This document shows, one piece after another, positions 16,599 to 25,220 of a stretch of DNA of 64,000 nt. Position 1 is the first letter of the stretch; each line of letters begins with the position of its first letter. Origin of the DNA: Bacteroides timonensis (GTDB lineage: Bacteria > Bacteroidota > Bacteroidia > Bacteroidales > Bacteroidaceae); the NCBI RefSeq assembly GCF_000513195.1, contig NZ_CBVI010000134.1:32760-96759 (forward strand). The letters are read 5' to 3'. The position numbers were made by a program, and so were the translations under genes. Below the pieces are notes generated by a model. That model did not search any database, was not told the DNA's origin, and saw only the letters and a program-made list of their open reading frames with translations.

Positions 16599-18446
16599 GT
16601 GAAGCTCAGTAAAACGTTCATGCTATCATTGTTGATGCTATTTTACGGCGCTTCCTATATCCTGTCTGCAAGCAAGGATTCGGAAGATGAACGTATACAT
16701 CTTATAGAATACCTGATGGATAACAACTTAGGTTATTCCCAGGAAGTCAGATTAAGCGATATCGTCCAATGGGAGGACGAACTTGTAGAAGTATTCCGCA
16801 GCAGGAAGGACTATAAATACATGTTCCTTATGCGTCAGATGTCCGCCTATGCCCTTGCTTCAGGCGGGCATATCAACGATGCATTGGAAAAAGCGAATGC
16901 CATGCTGAAACAGGCCACTCAAATGAAATGCGATATCGGCATAGCCATAGCCCATTGCTCAATAGGCGATACTTATCTGAATGCCCACATGAACAACGAG
17001 GCTATCGAAGAATACCAAATAGCCATGCAGAAGTTGCATAAAGTTTCCGGCTCCGAAAAATTACAGGAAAAAGTCTTGATTCAACTAATTCCAGCCCTCA
17101 TCAGAAAAGGAAGGATGGATGAAGCTAAAGCCCATTTGGATCAGATGGAACAAATGAATGATAACCAGCACAGCCGTTTCATAGAAAATATCTTCCAAGC
17201 ATATTATTACCTCTATAATAATGATATGGATAAAGTCCGGAAATATATTCAGGAAGCAGAAGAATGGTATGAATACTATCCGTTTTATTTTCATAGTTCT
17301 ATCTTGAAATATATACAAGCTGAATATGCCAAAAGAATTGGAGATGACGAACTAGCTATCAAATTATATAATGAGCTGACCATCAATACTAGCAATGCCA
17401 ATGTCTATAACAGATATCTGAAAATGAAGAATTCACTGGCGTACTTGTATACCAAACAAAGCAGACCCAGAGAGGCATGCGCCATTTTTCAGGACATCAA
17501 CATTGCACGAGATTCTATCAATGCCCGTAATTATTCCACCCAGATAAACCTGTTGCGAACCATATATCAGGTGGACCGTCTTGAGATGGATAATCAAAGT
17601 GAGCGAAGCCGTCTGCTTTTTTATTCAATTATAGGTTGTATCCTCATTTTAGGCATATCTATTGCATCCGTACTTTATATTCGTAAAATCAATGCACGCT
17701 TGATTGCATCTCAACATAAATTGGAAAAAGCCCGGCAAAGTGCTGAGAACTCCATTCGTACCAAAAGTCTTTTTCTGTCGAATATGAGTCATGAAATACG
17801 CACTCCACTAAATGCCTTGTCCGGTTTCTCATCTATTCTGACCGATGCTAATATTGACATCGGAACCCGACAACAATGCAATGAAATCATTCAGCAAAAT
17901 TCAGACTTACTTTTGAAGCTGATAGACGATGTTGTTGACCTTTCCTGTTTGGAAATCGGGAAAATGCAATTCCAGTTTAGAAACAGCGATGCAGTAGCTA
18001 TTTGTCGCAATGTAGTGGATACGGTAGAGAAGATAAAGCAAACATCCGCCGCAGTCCTATTCCAAACGTCTCAGGAAAAAATGGAAATCTATACGGATGA
18101 AGCACGTCTCCAGCAGTTACTCATCAACTTGCTGATTAATGCAACCAAATTTACCACAGAAGGTAGTATAACCTTATTATTGGAGAAAGAATCAGAAGAA
18201 ATGGCTGTGTTTTCAGTTACAGATACCGGTTGTGGGATTGCCCCGGAAAAACAGGGACAGATATTTAATCGTTTTGAAAAGCTGAATGAAAATGCCCAAG
18301 GCAGCGGATTGGGACTCTCTATCTGTCAATTGATTGTAGAACGTTTTGGTGGAAGAATATGGATAGATCCTGAATATAAGGATGGTTCCCGATTCTTGTT
18401 TACTCACCCGATTCACTCTGTCAACAGAAAGGAGGCAGCGCAATGA
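16599..18446 (+). CDS. TPR-containing membrane sensor histidine kinase
   Basis: 615 residues. An N-terminal signal/anchor (LSLLMLFYGASYILSAS) is followed by a helical TPR-like sensor region (about 40-330, presumably periplasmic). A transmembrane helix comes next (LLFYSIIGCILILGISIASV), then HisKA with FLSNMSHEIRTPLN (phospho-acceptor His about 398). The HATPase_c domain is intact: N box NLLINATKF, G1 VTDTGCGIAP, F box IFNRFEKL, G2 GSGLGLSIC. No receiver or output domain is present and no response regulator is adjacent. The start is GTG; ATG at 16620 is an alternative. Its stop overlaps the next gene's ATG (ATGA), so the pair is probably co-translated. Confidence 0.9.
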   Translation: MKLSKTFMLSLLMLFYGASYILSASKDSEDERIHLIEYLMDNNLGYSQEVRLSDIVQWEDELVEVFRSRKDYKYMFLMRQMSAYALASGGHINDALEKANAMLKQATQMKCDIGIAIAHCSIGDTYLNAHMNNEAIEEYQIAMQKLHKVSGSEKLQEKVLIQLIPALIRKGRMDEAKAHLDQMEQMNDNQHSRFIENIFQAYYYLYNNDMDKVRKYIQEAEEWYEYYPFYFHSSILKYIQAEYAKRIGDDELAIKLYNELTINTSNANVYNRYLKMKNSLAYLYTKQSRPREACAIFQDINIARDSINARNYSTQINLLRTIYQVDRLEMDNQSERSRLLFYSIIGCILILGISIASVLYIRKINARLIASQHKLEKARQSAENSIRTKSLFLSNMSHEIRTPLNALSGFSSILTDANIDIGTRQQCNEIIQQNSDLLLKLIDDVVDLSCLEIGKMQFQFRNSDAVAICRNVVDTVEKIKQTSAAVLFQTSQEKMEIYTDEARLQQLLINLLINATKFTTEGSITLLLEKESEEMAVFSVTDTGCGIAPEKQGQIFNRFEKLNENAQGSGLGLSICQLIVERFGGRIWIDPEYKDGSRFLFTHPIHSVNRKEAAQ

Positions 18447-20407
18447 AACAAACCTTGTTAATACTCGCTCTTTTCCTGCAAAGCTTCCTCGCATTCGCAG
18501 AGAATACAACAGAAAAATCAGCTGTTGCAGACAGCCTGTTAATTGAGCTGCGTACACTTCCGCATGACACCACAAGATTAAAATTGCTTGAAAAACTCGT
18601 GCTTACCGAACAAAACTCTCCGCATTATATAGAATATGCTGAAGAAATGTTCAACGAAGCACAGCGCCAAAAAAATCCTAAATATATATGTAGCAGTACA
18701 TATTTCAAAATATTGTACTACTATAATAAAAATGAAGTCGATAGTGTCAGTAAACTGGTGAACTACGTGAAACCCATTGCCGAACGCATGGAGTTTTTCA
18801 GGTTGTACTTCAATGCACAAAAATTGCTTATTTATACTTATACATATAAGGAGAAATATGAATATGCCATCAATGAATCATTAAAAATGCTTGAGAAAGC
18901 AGAAGAACTGAATAACACAGACGGCCGTATAGCTGCTTATTCATGTCTGGCAAGTGCATACCATGAAACCAACCGTACAAAAGAAGAAGGAGAAGCGCTT
19001 CGAAAAGCTCACAAATATGTTTCGGAACAAACAACCAGCAGTACACAGTTTAATGTTCTGAATCAACTAATTGTATTCAGTAAAGACCAGAAAGACTATT
19101 CAAGCCTGAAGATGTATCTGAAAGAAAACAAACAGCTATTGCAAGAAATGCTTAGTTTAGATCCGGATATGTATGAATCATATTTCAATCTTTATTTATT
19201 CTCAGAAATATTTCAAACTTACTATTATATAGGGATAGGAAAGATAGACTCGGCTAAATATCATATAGAAGAAGCTCAAGGCTTCATAACTCCGCAGAGT
19301 TATATTCCTTATATGGCCCTGTATTATGATGCAAGTGCGGAGTATTACCGGCATACAAAAGATTATCAGGCTGCACTTCTCTATATAGATTCTGCTCTGA
19401 TAAAGATGAAACAATTTGAATCTGCCCAAATGGAGTATGCCAAACAATTATCGCGGAAAGCTGACATTCTGCAAGAAATGGGTAAATATGCAGAAGCCCT
19501 GCCACTGTACGAAAGTTCCAATCATATTCAGGATTCACTGACTGCTACCATATCAGCTAAACAACTGGAGGAAATCAAAGAAATACATCATCTGAACCAA
19601 TTGGTATGGGAACGTGGAAAACTAAGAAATCGTGTACAAACCAGTATTCTTTTGAGTCTCGGAATCATCCTGATCTTATGTATCGGCTATATGTTCCGCA
19701 TCAATCTGATACGAAAAGCACTAAAGATATCAGAAAAAGAAACTCATAAAGCCACACGACAGACAGAAGAAGCCAATGAAATGAAGAATCGTTTCCTCTC
19801 CAATATGAGTCACGCCATCCGTGTTCCCCTGAACGGGGTATTGGGGTTCTCACAAATCATAGCAAACGAAGCGGAAATAGACGATCAAACCCGCAAAGAA
19901 TATGCGGAAATTATTCAGCAAAACACGGATCAGCTAATGCGTTTAGTCAACAATGTCCTTGATTTGTCGCGCCTGGAAGCCGGTATGATGAAATTCCAAA
20001 TGAGTAATTATGACATCGTACAGCTCTGCAACGATGCTGTAGGAATGGCACATATGCAGAATTCTACCTTGCATACTCATTTCATCAGTAACATTGACGA
20101 ATATATCATCCATACAGACACAAACCGGTTCATGCAATTCGTTGTCAGTATTCTAACTTGTCCATTCGCTTCTTTCAAAGAAGAACGCGATCTCAACTTC
20201 ACTCTGAACAAGAACGGAGAAATATTACGTTTTAAAATCACCAACTGCCCCCTCGCAGACCTCAAATATGCCAATCAAGACTCTGCTTTGCGTAATGATG
20301 TCAACCGTCTGTTTATAAAACACTTTGGCGGTACATATCAGGTAATCCCCGATAGCAAAGAAGGTCCAACTATTCTTTTCACTTATCCCGCTACCTCGGT
20401 TGAATAA
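18443..20407 (+). CDS. TPR-containing histidine kinase homologue with degenerate catalytic domain
   Basis: A 654-residue paralogue of the preceding gene: signal peptide (LLILALFLQSFLAFAEN), TPR sensor region (to about 390), transmembrane helix (ILLSLGIILILCIGYMF), then HisKA-like FLSNMSHAIRVPLNGVLGFS with His at about 457. The acidic residue normally after the His is Ala, and the usual Thr is Val. The ATP-binding domain has lost its signatures: where the N box should be it reads FVVSILTCPFASFKE. There is no DxGxG G1 motif and no GLGL G2 box, although the final FGGTYQV...GPTILFTYP strand is kept. I infer a pseudokinase that may pair with its intact neighbour. ATGA overlap with the upstream gene. 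Confidence 0.85.
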   Translation: MKQTLLILALFLQSFLAFAENTTEKSAVADSLLIELRTLPHDTTRLKLLEKLVLTEQNSPHYIEYAEEMFNEAQRQKNPKYICSSTYFKILYYYNKNEVDSVSKLVNYVKPIAERMEFFRLYFNAQKLLIYTYTYKEKYEYAINESLKMLEKAEELNNTDGRIAAYSCLASAYHETNRTKEEGEALRKAHKYVSEQTTSSTQFNVLNQLIVFSKDQKDYSSLKMYLKENKQLLQEMLSLDPDMYESYFNLYLFSEIFQTYYYIGIGKIDSAKYHIEEAQGFITPQSYIPYMALYYDASAEYYRHTKDYQAALLYIDSALIKMKQFESAQMEYAKQLSRKADILQEMGKYAEALPLYESSNHIQDSLTATISAKQLEEIKEIHHLNQLVWERGKLRNRVQTSILLSLGIILILCIGYMFRINLIRKALKISEKETHKATRQTEEANEMKNRFLSNMSHAIRVPLNGVLGFSQIIANEAEIDDQTRKEYAEIIQQNTDQLMRLVNNVLDLSRLEAGMMKFQMSNYDIVQLCNDAVGMAHMQNSTLHTHFISNIDEYIIHTDTNRFMQFVVSILTCPFASFKEERDLNFTLNKNGEILRFKITNCPLADLKYANQDSALRNDVNRLFIKHFGGTYQVIPDSKEGPTILFTYPATSVE

Positions 20408-20447
20408 TATTATTGCCTTAAATGAAGGTAGATACGTGGATTTTTTG

Positions 20448-20455
20448 TACTTTTG
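20448..20455 (+). promoter_or_regulatory. -7 promoter element of ffh
   Basis: TACTTTTG, 47 nt upstream of the ATG at 20503. Confidence 0.7.
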
Positions 20456-20502
20456 CGCCTCAATAAGAGTAATTTGTAATTTATAAATAGAATTATATCA
20501 TC

Positions 20503-21822
20503 ATGTTCGATAATTTAAGCGAAAGACTGGAAAGGTCGTTTAAAATTCTGAAAGGTGAAGGAAAGATCACCGAAATCAATGTTGCGGAAACCCTGAAAGA
20601 TGTGCGCAAAGCACTGTTGGACGCTGACGTAAACTACAAAGTAGCCAAAACTTTCACTGATACCGTTAAGGAAAAAGCATTAGGACAAAACGTGTTGACA
20701 GCTGTAAAGCCCAGTCAGTTGATGGTAAAAATCGTGCACGATGAACTGACTCAATTGATGGGTGGCGAAACAGCAGAGATTGATTTGGAAGGAAAGCCGG
20801 CAGTTATTTTGATGTCCGGCCTGCAAGGTTCCGGTAAGACAACTTTCTCAGGTAAGCTGGCACGAATGCTGAAAACGAAAAAGAACAAGAAGCCGTTATT
20901 GGTGGCTTGTGACGTATACCGCCCTGCCGCTATTGAACAGTTGCGCGTATTAGCTGAACAAATTGGAGTTCCAATATACTCTGAACTTGATAGCAAGAAT
21001 CCGGTGAAAATTGCCGAAAACGCCATTCAAGAGGCTAAAGCCAAAGGATACGATGTAGTCATTGTCGATACAGCCGGACGTCTGGCAGTAGACGAAGAGA
21101 TGATGAACGAGATTGCCGCTATTAAAAAAGTAATCAATCCAAACGAAATCTTGTTTGTAGTAGACTCCATGACTGGTCAGGACGCTGTAAACACAGCAAA
21201 AGAGTTTAACGAACGACTTGACTTCAACGGTGTTGTACTGACTAAATTAGATGGTGACACCCGTGGTGGTGCCGCTCTTTCCATTCGTTCGGTGGTGAAC
21301 AAGCCGATCAAGTTTGTGGGTACAGGTGAAAAACTAGATGCCATTGACCAGTTCCATCCCTCACGTATGTCAGACCGTATTCTTGGTATGGGTGATATCG
21401 TTTCATTGGTGGAACGTGCCCAGGAGCAGTACGATGAAGAAGAAGCAAAACGCCTGCAAAAGAAGATTGCCAAGAATCAATTCGATTTCAACGATTTCTT
21501 GAGTCAGATTGCACAGATCAAAAAGATGGGCAACCTGAAAGACCTAGCTTCTATGATACCGGGTGTAGGTAAAGCTATTAAGGACATTGATATTGATGAT
21601 AATGCATTTAAAAGTATTGAGGCTATCATCTATTCGATGACCCCGGCAGAACGCAGTAACCCAGCTCTTCTGAACGGTTCGCGTCGTCAACGTATTGCCA
21701 AAGGTAGTGGTACGAATATTCAGGAAGTAAACCGCCTGTTGAAACAATTTGACCAAACCCGCAAGATGATGAAGATGGTAACGGGTAGCAAGATGGGCAA
21801 AATGATGCCGAAGATAAAATAA
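20503..21822 (+). CDS. ffh: Signal recognition particle GTPase Ffh
   Basis: The protein subunit of SRP, which binds signal sequences and 4.5S RNA and delivers ribosomes to FtsY at the membrane. 439 residues with standard NG and M domains. The N domain is MFDNLSERLERSFKILKGEG. The G domain has P-loop GLQGSGKTTFSGKLA, G3 VDTAGRLAVDEEMM and G4 TKLDGDTRGGAAL. The Met-rich M domain ends RKMMKMVTGSKMGKMMPKIK. It is monocistronic with its own promoter and a downstream hairpin. Nothing unusual. Confidence 0.97.
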   Translation: MFDNLSERLERSFKILKGEGKITEINVAETLKDVRKALLDADVNYKVAKTFTDTVKEKALGQNVLTAVKPSQLMVKIVHDELTQLMGGETAEIDLEGKPAVILMSGLQGSGKTTFSGKLARMLKTKKNKKPLLVACDVYRPAAIEQLRVLAEQIGVPIYSELDSKNPVKIAENAIQEAKAKGYDVVIVDTAGRLAVDEEMMNEIAAIKKVINPNEILFVVDSMTGQDAVNTAKEFNERLDFNGVVLTKLDGDTRGGAALSIRSVVNKPIKFVGTGEKLDAIDQFHPSRMSDRILGMGDIVSLVERAQEQYDEEEAKRLQKKIAKNQFDFNDFLSQIAQIKKMGNLKDLASMIPGVGKAIKDIDIDDNAFKSIEAIIYSMTPAERSNPALLNGSRRQRIAKGSGTNIQEVNRLLKQFDQTRKMMKMVTGSKMGKMMPKIK

Positions 21823-21844
21823 TAAAGATAAACTGCAAGTATAC

Positions 21845-21887
21845 CAATCCCGCTAATTTCATATTTTAAATGAAGTCAGCGGGATTG
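21845..21887 (+). terminator. Terminator downstream of ffh
   Basis: 10-bp stem CAATCCCGCT (21845-21854) / AGCGGGATTG (21878-21887) with further inner pairing (TTTCAT...ATGAA); followed by TTGTTAT, a weak T tail. Confidence 0.75.
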
Positions 21888-21910
21888 TTGTTATATTCGG
21901 TTATTTGCTC

Positions 21911-21918
21911 TATATTTG
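21911..21918 (+). promoter_or_regulatory. -7 promoter element of folD
   Basis: TATATTTG, 59 nt upstream of the ATG at 21978. Confidence 0.65.
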
Positions 21919-21977
21919 CGATACTCTTTTAGGTCCCCAATGCAAGATAAATTATAATCAAAACAAAAAATATTTAT

Positions 21978-22859
21978 ATGACATTAATTGATGGAAAAGC
22001 AATCTCTGAACAAGTAAAACAGGAGATTGCTGCAGAAGTAGCAGAAATTGTAGCAAAAGGTGGCAAATGCCCTCACCTTGCTGCAATTCTTGTAGGCCAC
22101 GATGGTGGCAGCGAAACGTATGTTGCTGCCAAAGTGAAAGCATGCGAAGTTTGTGGATTCAAATCCAGCCTCATCCGTTATGAAGCGGATGTTACGGAAG
22201 AAGAGCTCCTTGCTAAAGTACGTGAATTAAATGAAGATGCAGATGTTGACGGATTTATCGTACAGCTCCCATTACCCAAGCATATCTCTGAGCAAAAAGT
22301 GATTGAAACTATCGATTATCGTAAAGATGTAGACGGGTTTCATCCCATCAATGTAGGTCGCATGTCCATAGGATTGCCTTGCTATGTATCAGCAACTCCT
22401 AACGGTATTCTTGAACTACTGAAACGCTATCAAATAGAAACTTCGGGCAAGAAGTGTGTAGTATTGGGACGCAGTAATATCGTCGGTAAACCAATGGCTG
22501 CACTGATGATGCAGAAAGCCTATCCGGGAGATGCTACTGTAACCGTATGCCATAGCCGGAGTAAAGATCTTGTAAAAGAATGCCAGGAAGCCGATATCAT
22601 CATCGCTGCATTGGGACAACCCAATTTTGTGAAAGCTGAAATGGTAAAAGAAGGTGCCGTGGTTATTGATGTAGGTACTACACGTGTACCGGATTCTACA
22701 AAAAAATCAGGCTTCAAACTGACTGGAGATGTTAAGTTTGACGAGGTTGCTCCGAAATGTTCATTTATCACTCCTGTACCGGGTGGTGTAGGACCGATGA
22801 CCATCGTTTCTTTGATGAAGAATACATTGCTGGCTGGTAAGAAAGCAATATATCAATAA
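21978..22859 (+). CDS. folD: Bifunctional methylenetetrahydrofolate dehydrogenase/cyclohydrolase FolD
   Basis: Interconverts 5,10-methylene-THF, 5,10-methenyl-THF and 10-formyl-THF in one-carbon metabolism; cytosolic. 293 residues, normal for the family. Visible signatures: AAKVKACEVCGF with the catalytic Lys region, DVDGFIVQLPLPKHI, the NADP-binding VVLGRSNIVGKPMAALMM, and the C-terminal FITPVPGGVGPMTIVSLMKN. Monocistronic with a terminator at 22872-22915. Confidence 0.97.
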   Translation: MTLIDGKAISEQVKQEIAAEVAEIVAKGGKCPHLAAILVGHDGGSETYVAAKVKACEVCGFKSSLIRYEADVTEEELLAKVRELNEDADVDGFIVQLPLPKHISEQKVIETIDYRKDVDGFHPINVGRMSIGLPCYVSATPNGILELLKRYQIETSGKKCVVLGRSNIVGKPMAALMMQKAYPGDATVTVCHSRSKDLVKECQEADIIIAALGQPNFVKAEMVKEGAVVIDVGTTRVPDSTKKSGFKLTGDVKFDEVAPKCSFITPVPGGVGPMTIVSLMKNTLLAGKKAIYQ

Positions 22860-22871
22860 TAAAAATACCGA

Positions 22872-22915
22872 ATACCGGAAGGAGCCTCTTGTGACAACTC
22901 GACTCCTTTCGGTAT
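22872..22915 (+). terminator. Terminator of folD
   Basis: Near-perfect stem ATACCGGAAGGAG / CTCCTTTCGGTAT (22872-22884 and 22903-22915), followed by a TTATTTTAT tail. Confidence 0.85.
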
Positions 22916-22952
22916 TTATTTTATCCAGTGGAACCTTAATCCACTCAAAGTC

Positions 22953-24089
22953 ATGAAACAGACAATCCCTCTTGCATTACTTTTCTTCTTTATATCGTGT
23001 TGTAGCACAGCACAGGAACAAGTAGTACCGGAATCCATTGATACAATCCCCCCTGCAAAAATCACTCTATTATTTGTAGGTGATTTGATGCAACACAAAG
23101 CCCAGCTTGACGCCGCACATACAGATAAAGGGACTTATGACTACTCTCCCTGCTTCTCTCTCGTAAAAGAGCAAATCAGTGGGGCGGACATCGCTATCGG
23201 CAATTTAGAAGTACCTATCGGTGGAAAACCTTATAGTGGTTATCCGGCTTTCTGCGCACCTGATGAATATTTATATGCCATTAAAGAGGCCGGTTTCAAT
23301 GTTCTGTTAACTGCTAACAATCACTGTCTCGACCGCGGTAAAAAAGGTTTGGAACGTACAATCCTAATGTTAGATTCCTTATGTATCCCCTACACCGGAA
23401 CTTATAGAAATGAAGAAGAACGCTGTCAACGATACCCATTATTCATTCACAAAAACGGTTTTCGAATTGCCCTTCTTAACTATACCTATGATACCAATGG
23501 AGTTAAGCCATCCTCTCCCAACATAGTGAACTATATTGATAAGAAAATCATGTTACAGGATATCAATACAGCACGAACATGGCAACCTGATGTTATCATT
23601 GCCTGTATGCATTGGGGAAACGAATACCAATCGCTACCTAGTCGCGAACAACGACAGTTGGCTGATTGGCTATTGAAACAGGGCGTTACCCATATCATCG
23701 GTAGCCATCCTCATGTTATACAACCTATGGAACTACGCACCGATAGCATTACCGGAGCACAACACGCTGTAGTATATTCTTTAGGGAATTTCATCTCCAA
23801 CATGAGCAAAGTAAATACTGACGGAGGACTTATTTTCACATTAGAATTAGAAAAAGACACCACAATATCTGCCTCCCCGCAAGTTCGAGTACAACGTCGT
23901 GGATATAATTTGGTATGGACAGCACGTCCCAATCTCACCAAAGAAAAAAATTATGTGCTTTATCCTACAGATTCCGCATCTATTTCAAAGCTCCCGGAAG
24001 CTGCACGTAACCATCTGAATATCTTCGTCAAAAATGCCCGAAAGCTCCTCCAACAGCACAATGTAGGAATTAAGGAGAATAAAAAATAA
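22953..24089 (+). CDS. CapA-family metallophosphatase-like lipoprotein
   Basis: 378 residues with a lipoprotein-type leader (LALLFFFISCCSTAQ, lipidation Cys at 16 or 17). It belongs to the PGA_cap/CapA family, a calcineurin-like metallophosphoesterase fold. Key motifs: LLFVGDLMQH, IAIGNLEVPIGG, LLTANNHCLDRGKKGL (NNH metal-binding core), VIIACMHWGNEY and HIIGSHPHVIQPME. In Bacillus, CapA acts in poly-gamma-glutamate capsule synthesis, but no capB, capC or capE-like genes are near, and the family is widespread in Bacteroides with unclear substrates. It likely acts in the periplasm. It precedes tRNA-His; no clear -7 box of its own was found. Confidence 0.85.
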   Translation: MKQTIPLALLFFFISCCSTAQEQVVPESIDTIPPAKITLLFVGDLMQHKAQLDAAHTDKGTYDYSPCFSLVKEQISGADIAIGNLEVPIGGKPYSGYPAFCAPDEYLYAIKEAGFNVLLTANNHCLDRGKKGLERTILMLDSLCIPYTGTYRNEEERCQRYPLFIHKNGFRIALLNYTYDTNGVKPSSPNIVNYIDKKIMLQDINTARTWQPDVIIACMHWGNEYQSLPSREQRQLADWLLKQGVTHIIGSHPHVIQPMELRTDSITGAQHAVVYSLGNFISNMSKVNTDGGLIFTLELEKDTTISASPQVRVQRRGYNLVWTARPNLTKEKNYVLYPTDSASISKLPEAARNHLNIFVKNARKLLQQHNVGIKENKK

Positions 24090-24143
24090 TGCATATTTCA
24101 ATAAAATATTTCGCCAAATATTTGCAGTATCAAAGATAATACC

Positions 24144-24151
24144 TATCTTTG
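24144..24151 (+). promoter_or_regulatory. -7 promoter element of tRNA-His
   Basis: TATCTTTG about 29 nt upstream of the mature 5' end. Confidence 0.75.
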
Positions 24152-24180
24152 CACCGCGTTTGAGAAATGACGCAAACATG

Positions 24181-24254
24181 GTGACTGTAGTTCAGTTGGT
24201 TAGAGCGTCAGATTGTGGTTCTGAATGTCGTGGGTTCGAGTCCCATCAGTCACC
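24181..24254 (+). tRNA. tRNA-His (GTG)
   Basis: Cloverleaf with acceptor GTGACTG/CAGTCAC, anticodon loop around ATTGTGGTT (anticodon GTG) and T-arm GTGGGTTCGAGTCCCAT. The base before it (24180) is G, and the discriminator is C, giving the G-1:C73 pair diagnostic of tRNA-His. CCA is not encoded. Confidence 0.95.
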
Positions 24255-24256
24255 CA

Positions 24257-24294
24257 AAGAAAGAGGAATTTCAGTAATGATATTCCTCTTTCTT
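24257..24294 (+). terminator. Terminator of tRNA-His (may be bidirectional)
   Basis: Perfect 13-bp stem AAGAAAGAGGAAT (24257-24269) / ATTCCTCTTTCTT (24282-24294). It lies at the convergent end with the AraC gene. Confidence 0.85.
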
Positions 24295-24324
24295 GTTATA
24301 TATCAGGCTTTTGGGAAGATTGTT

Positions 24325-25191
24325 TCACTTCCTCCGATACTGCTGCGGAGACTCCCCCGTCTGTTTCCTGAAAAACGTGCCAAAGTAGGAAGCATTAGGG
24401 AAGTTGAAGTAATCAGATATTTCCTGTATGCTCTTTTGCGTGTTCTTAAGCAATGAAATGCTCTTGCGGATAATGGCTTTGAACACCAGTTCCTGTACCG
24501 TATATCCACAAATAGACTTGGACAATACGGAAAGGTACTTAGGTGACAAACAAAGTTTATCTGCATAAAACTCCACGCCTCGCTGCTCCATATAATGCTT
24601 TTCAATCAACTGAATCAACCGTATGAAAATATCATGCTTATGCCCTACCGATGCTCTTTGCGTGATAAGTTTACGGTTATAGATAGAACAGAGCCGGTAC
24701 GTCAGCCCCAGCAAAAGTAACTTCTGCTCATAATGATTGAATGTATTTTCCTCTATCCGTAAAGTGTTGTCCAAAAGAGACATGTACTTCAGGACTTCAT
24801 TCTCTTCACCTGTACTCCATACGTAACATGGCTCCGTGGCAAGCTGTGAGTAGAGATGCATCGAAGTCACACAATTGCCTATGATGTCACGTATTGGCTC
24901 TGTCTGGTAAACAAGGATGAATACTTCCGCATCTTCCGACTGCCGGGATACCTGAAAGACAGAACCACCGGGAATAAAAAGAGTCTCATTCACTTTGGCC
25001 GAGAAACTATTCTGATTAAGAGTAAACATAAAACTTCCCTGACGGCAAACCACCACCCCCACTCCATTCACTTGAAACGGTTTCTTCAATGACTCCGGAA
25101 AATCATGAAGCATACCTTCCGAACTACAAACATCTTTTCCACTTAATAATGCATGGTTAAGACGATACAAACGTTCCTGCTGAGTATCCAT
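24325..25191 (-). CDS. AraC-family transcriptional regulator
   Basis: 288 residues. The N-terminal cupin-like ligand domain contains VNGVGVVVCRQGSFMFTLNQ and NETLFIPGGSVFQVSRQ. The C-terminal double HTH comprises KLCLSPKYLSVLSKSICGYT and SIQEISDYFNFPNASYFGTF, ending in the usual GESPQQYRRK. It is the last gene of the tolC-hlyD-MFS operon (29 bp after the transporter) and probably regulates it in response to an effluxed compound. The ligand is unknown. Confidence 0.9.
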   Translation of the reverse strand: MDTQQERLYRLNHALLSGKDVCSSEGMLHDFPESLKKPFQVNGVGVVVCRQGSFMFTLNQNSFSAKVNETLFIPGGSVFQVSRQSEDAEVFILVYQTEPIRDIIGNCVTSMHLYSQLATEPCYVWSTGEENEVLKYMSLLDNTLRIEENTFNHYEQKLLLLGLTYRLCSIYNRKLITQRASVGHKHDIFIRLIQLIEKHYMEQRGVEFYADKLCLSPKYLSVLSKSICGYTVQELVFKAIIRKSISLLKNTQKSIQEISDYFNFPNASYFGTFFRKQTGESPQQYRRK

Positions 25192-25220
25192 AATATCACA
25201 AGCTATATAAAAAAACAGTG

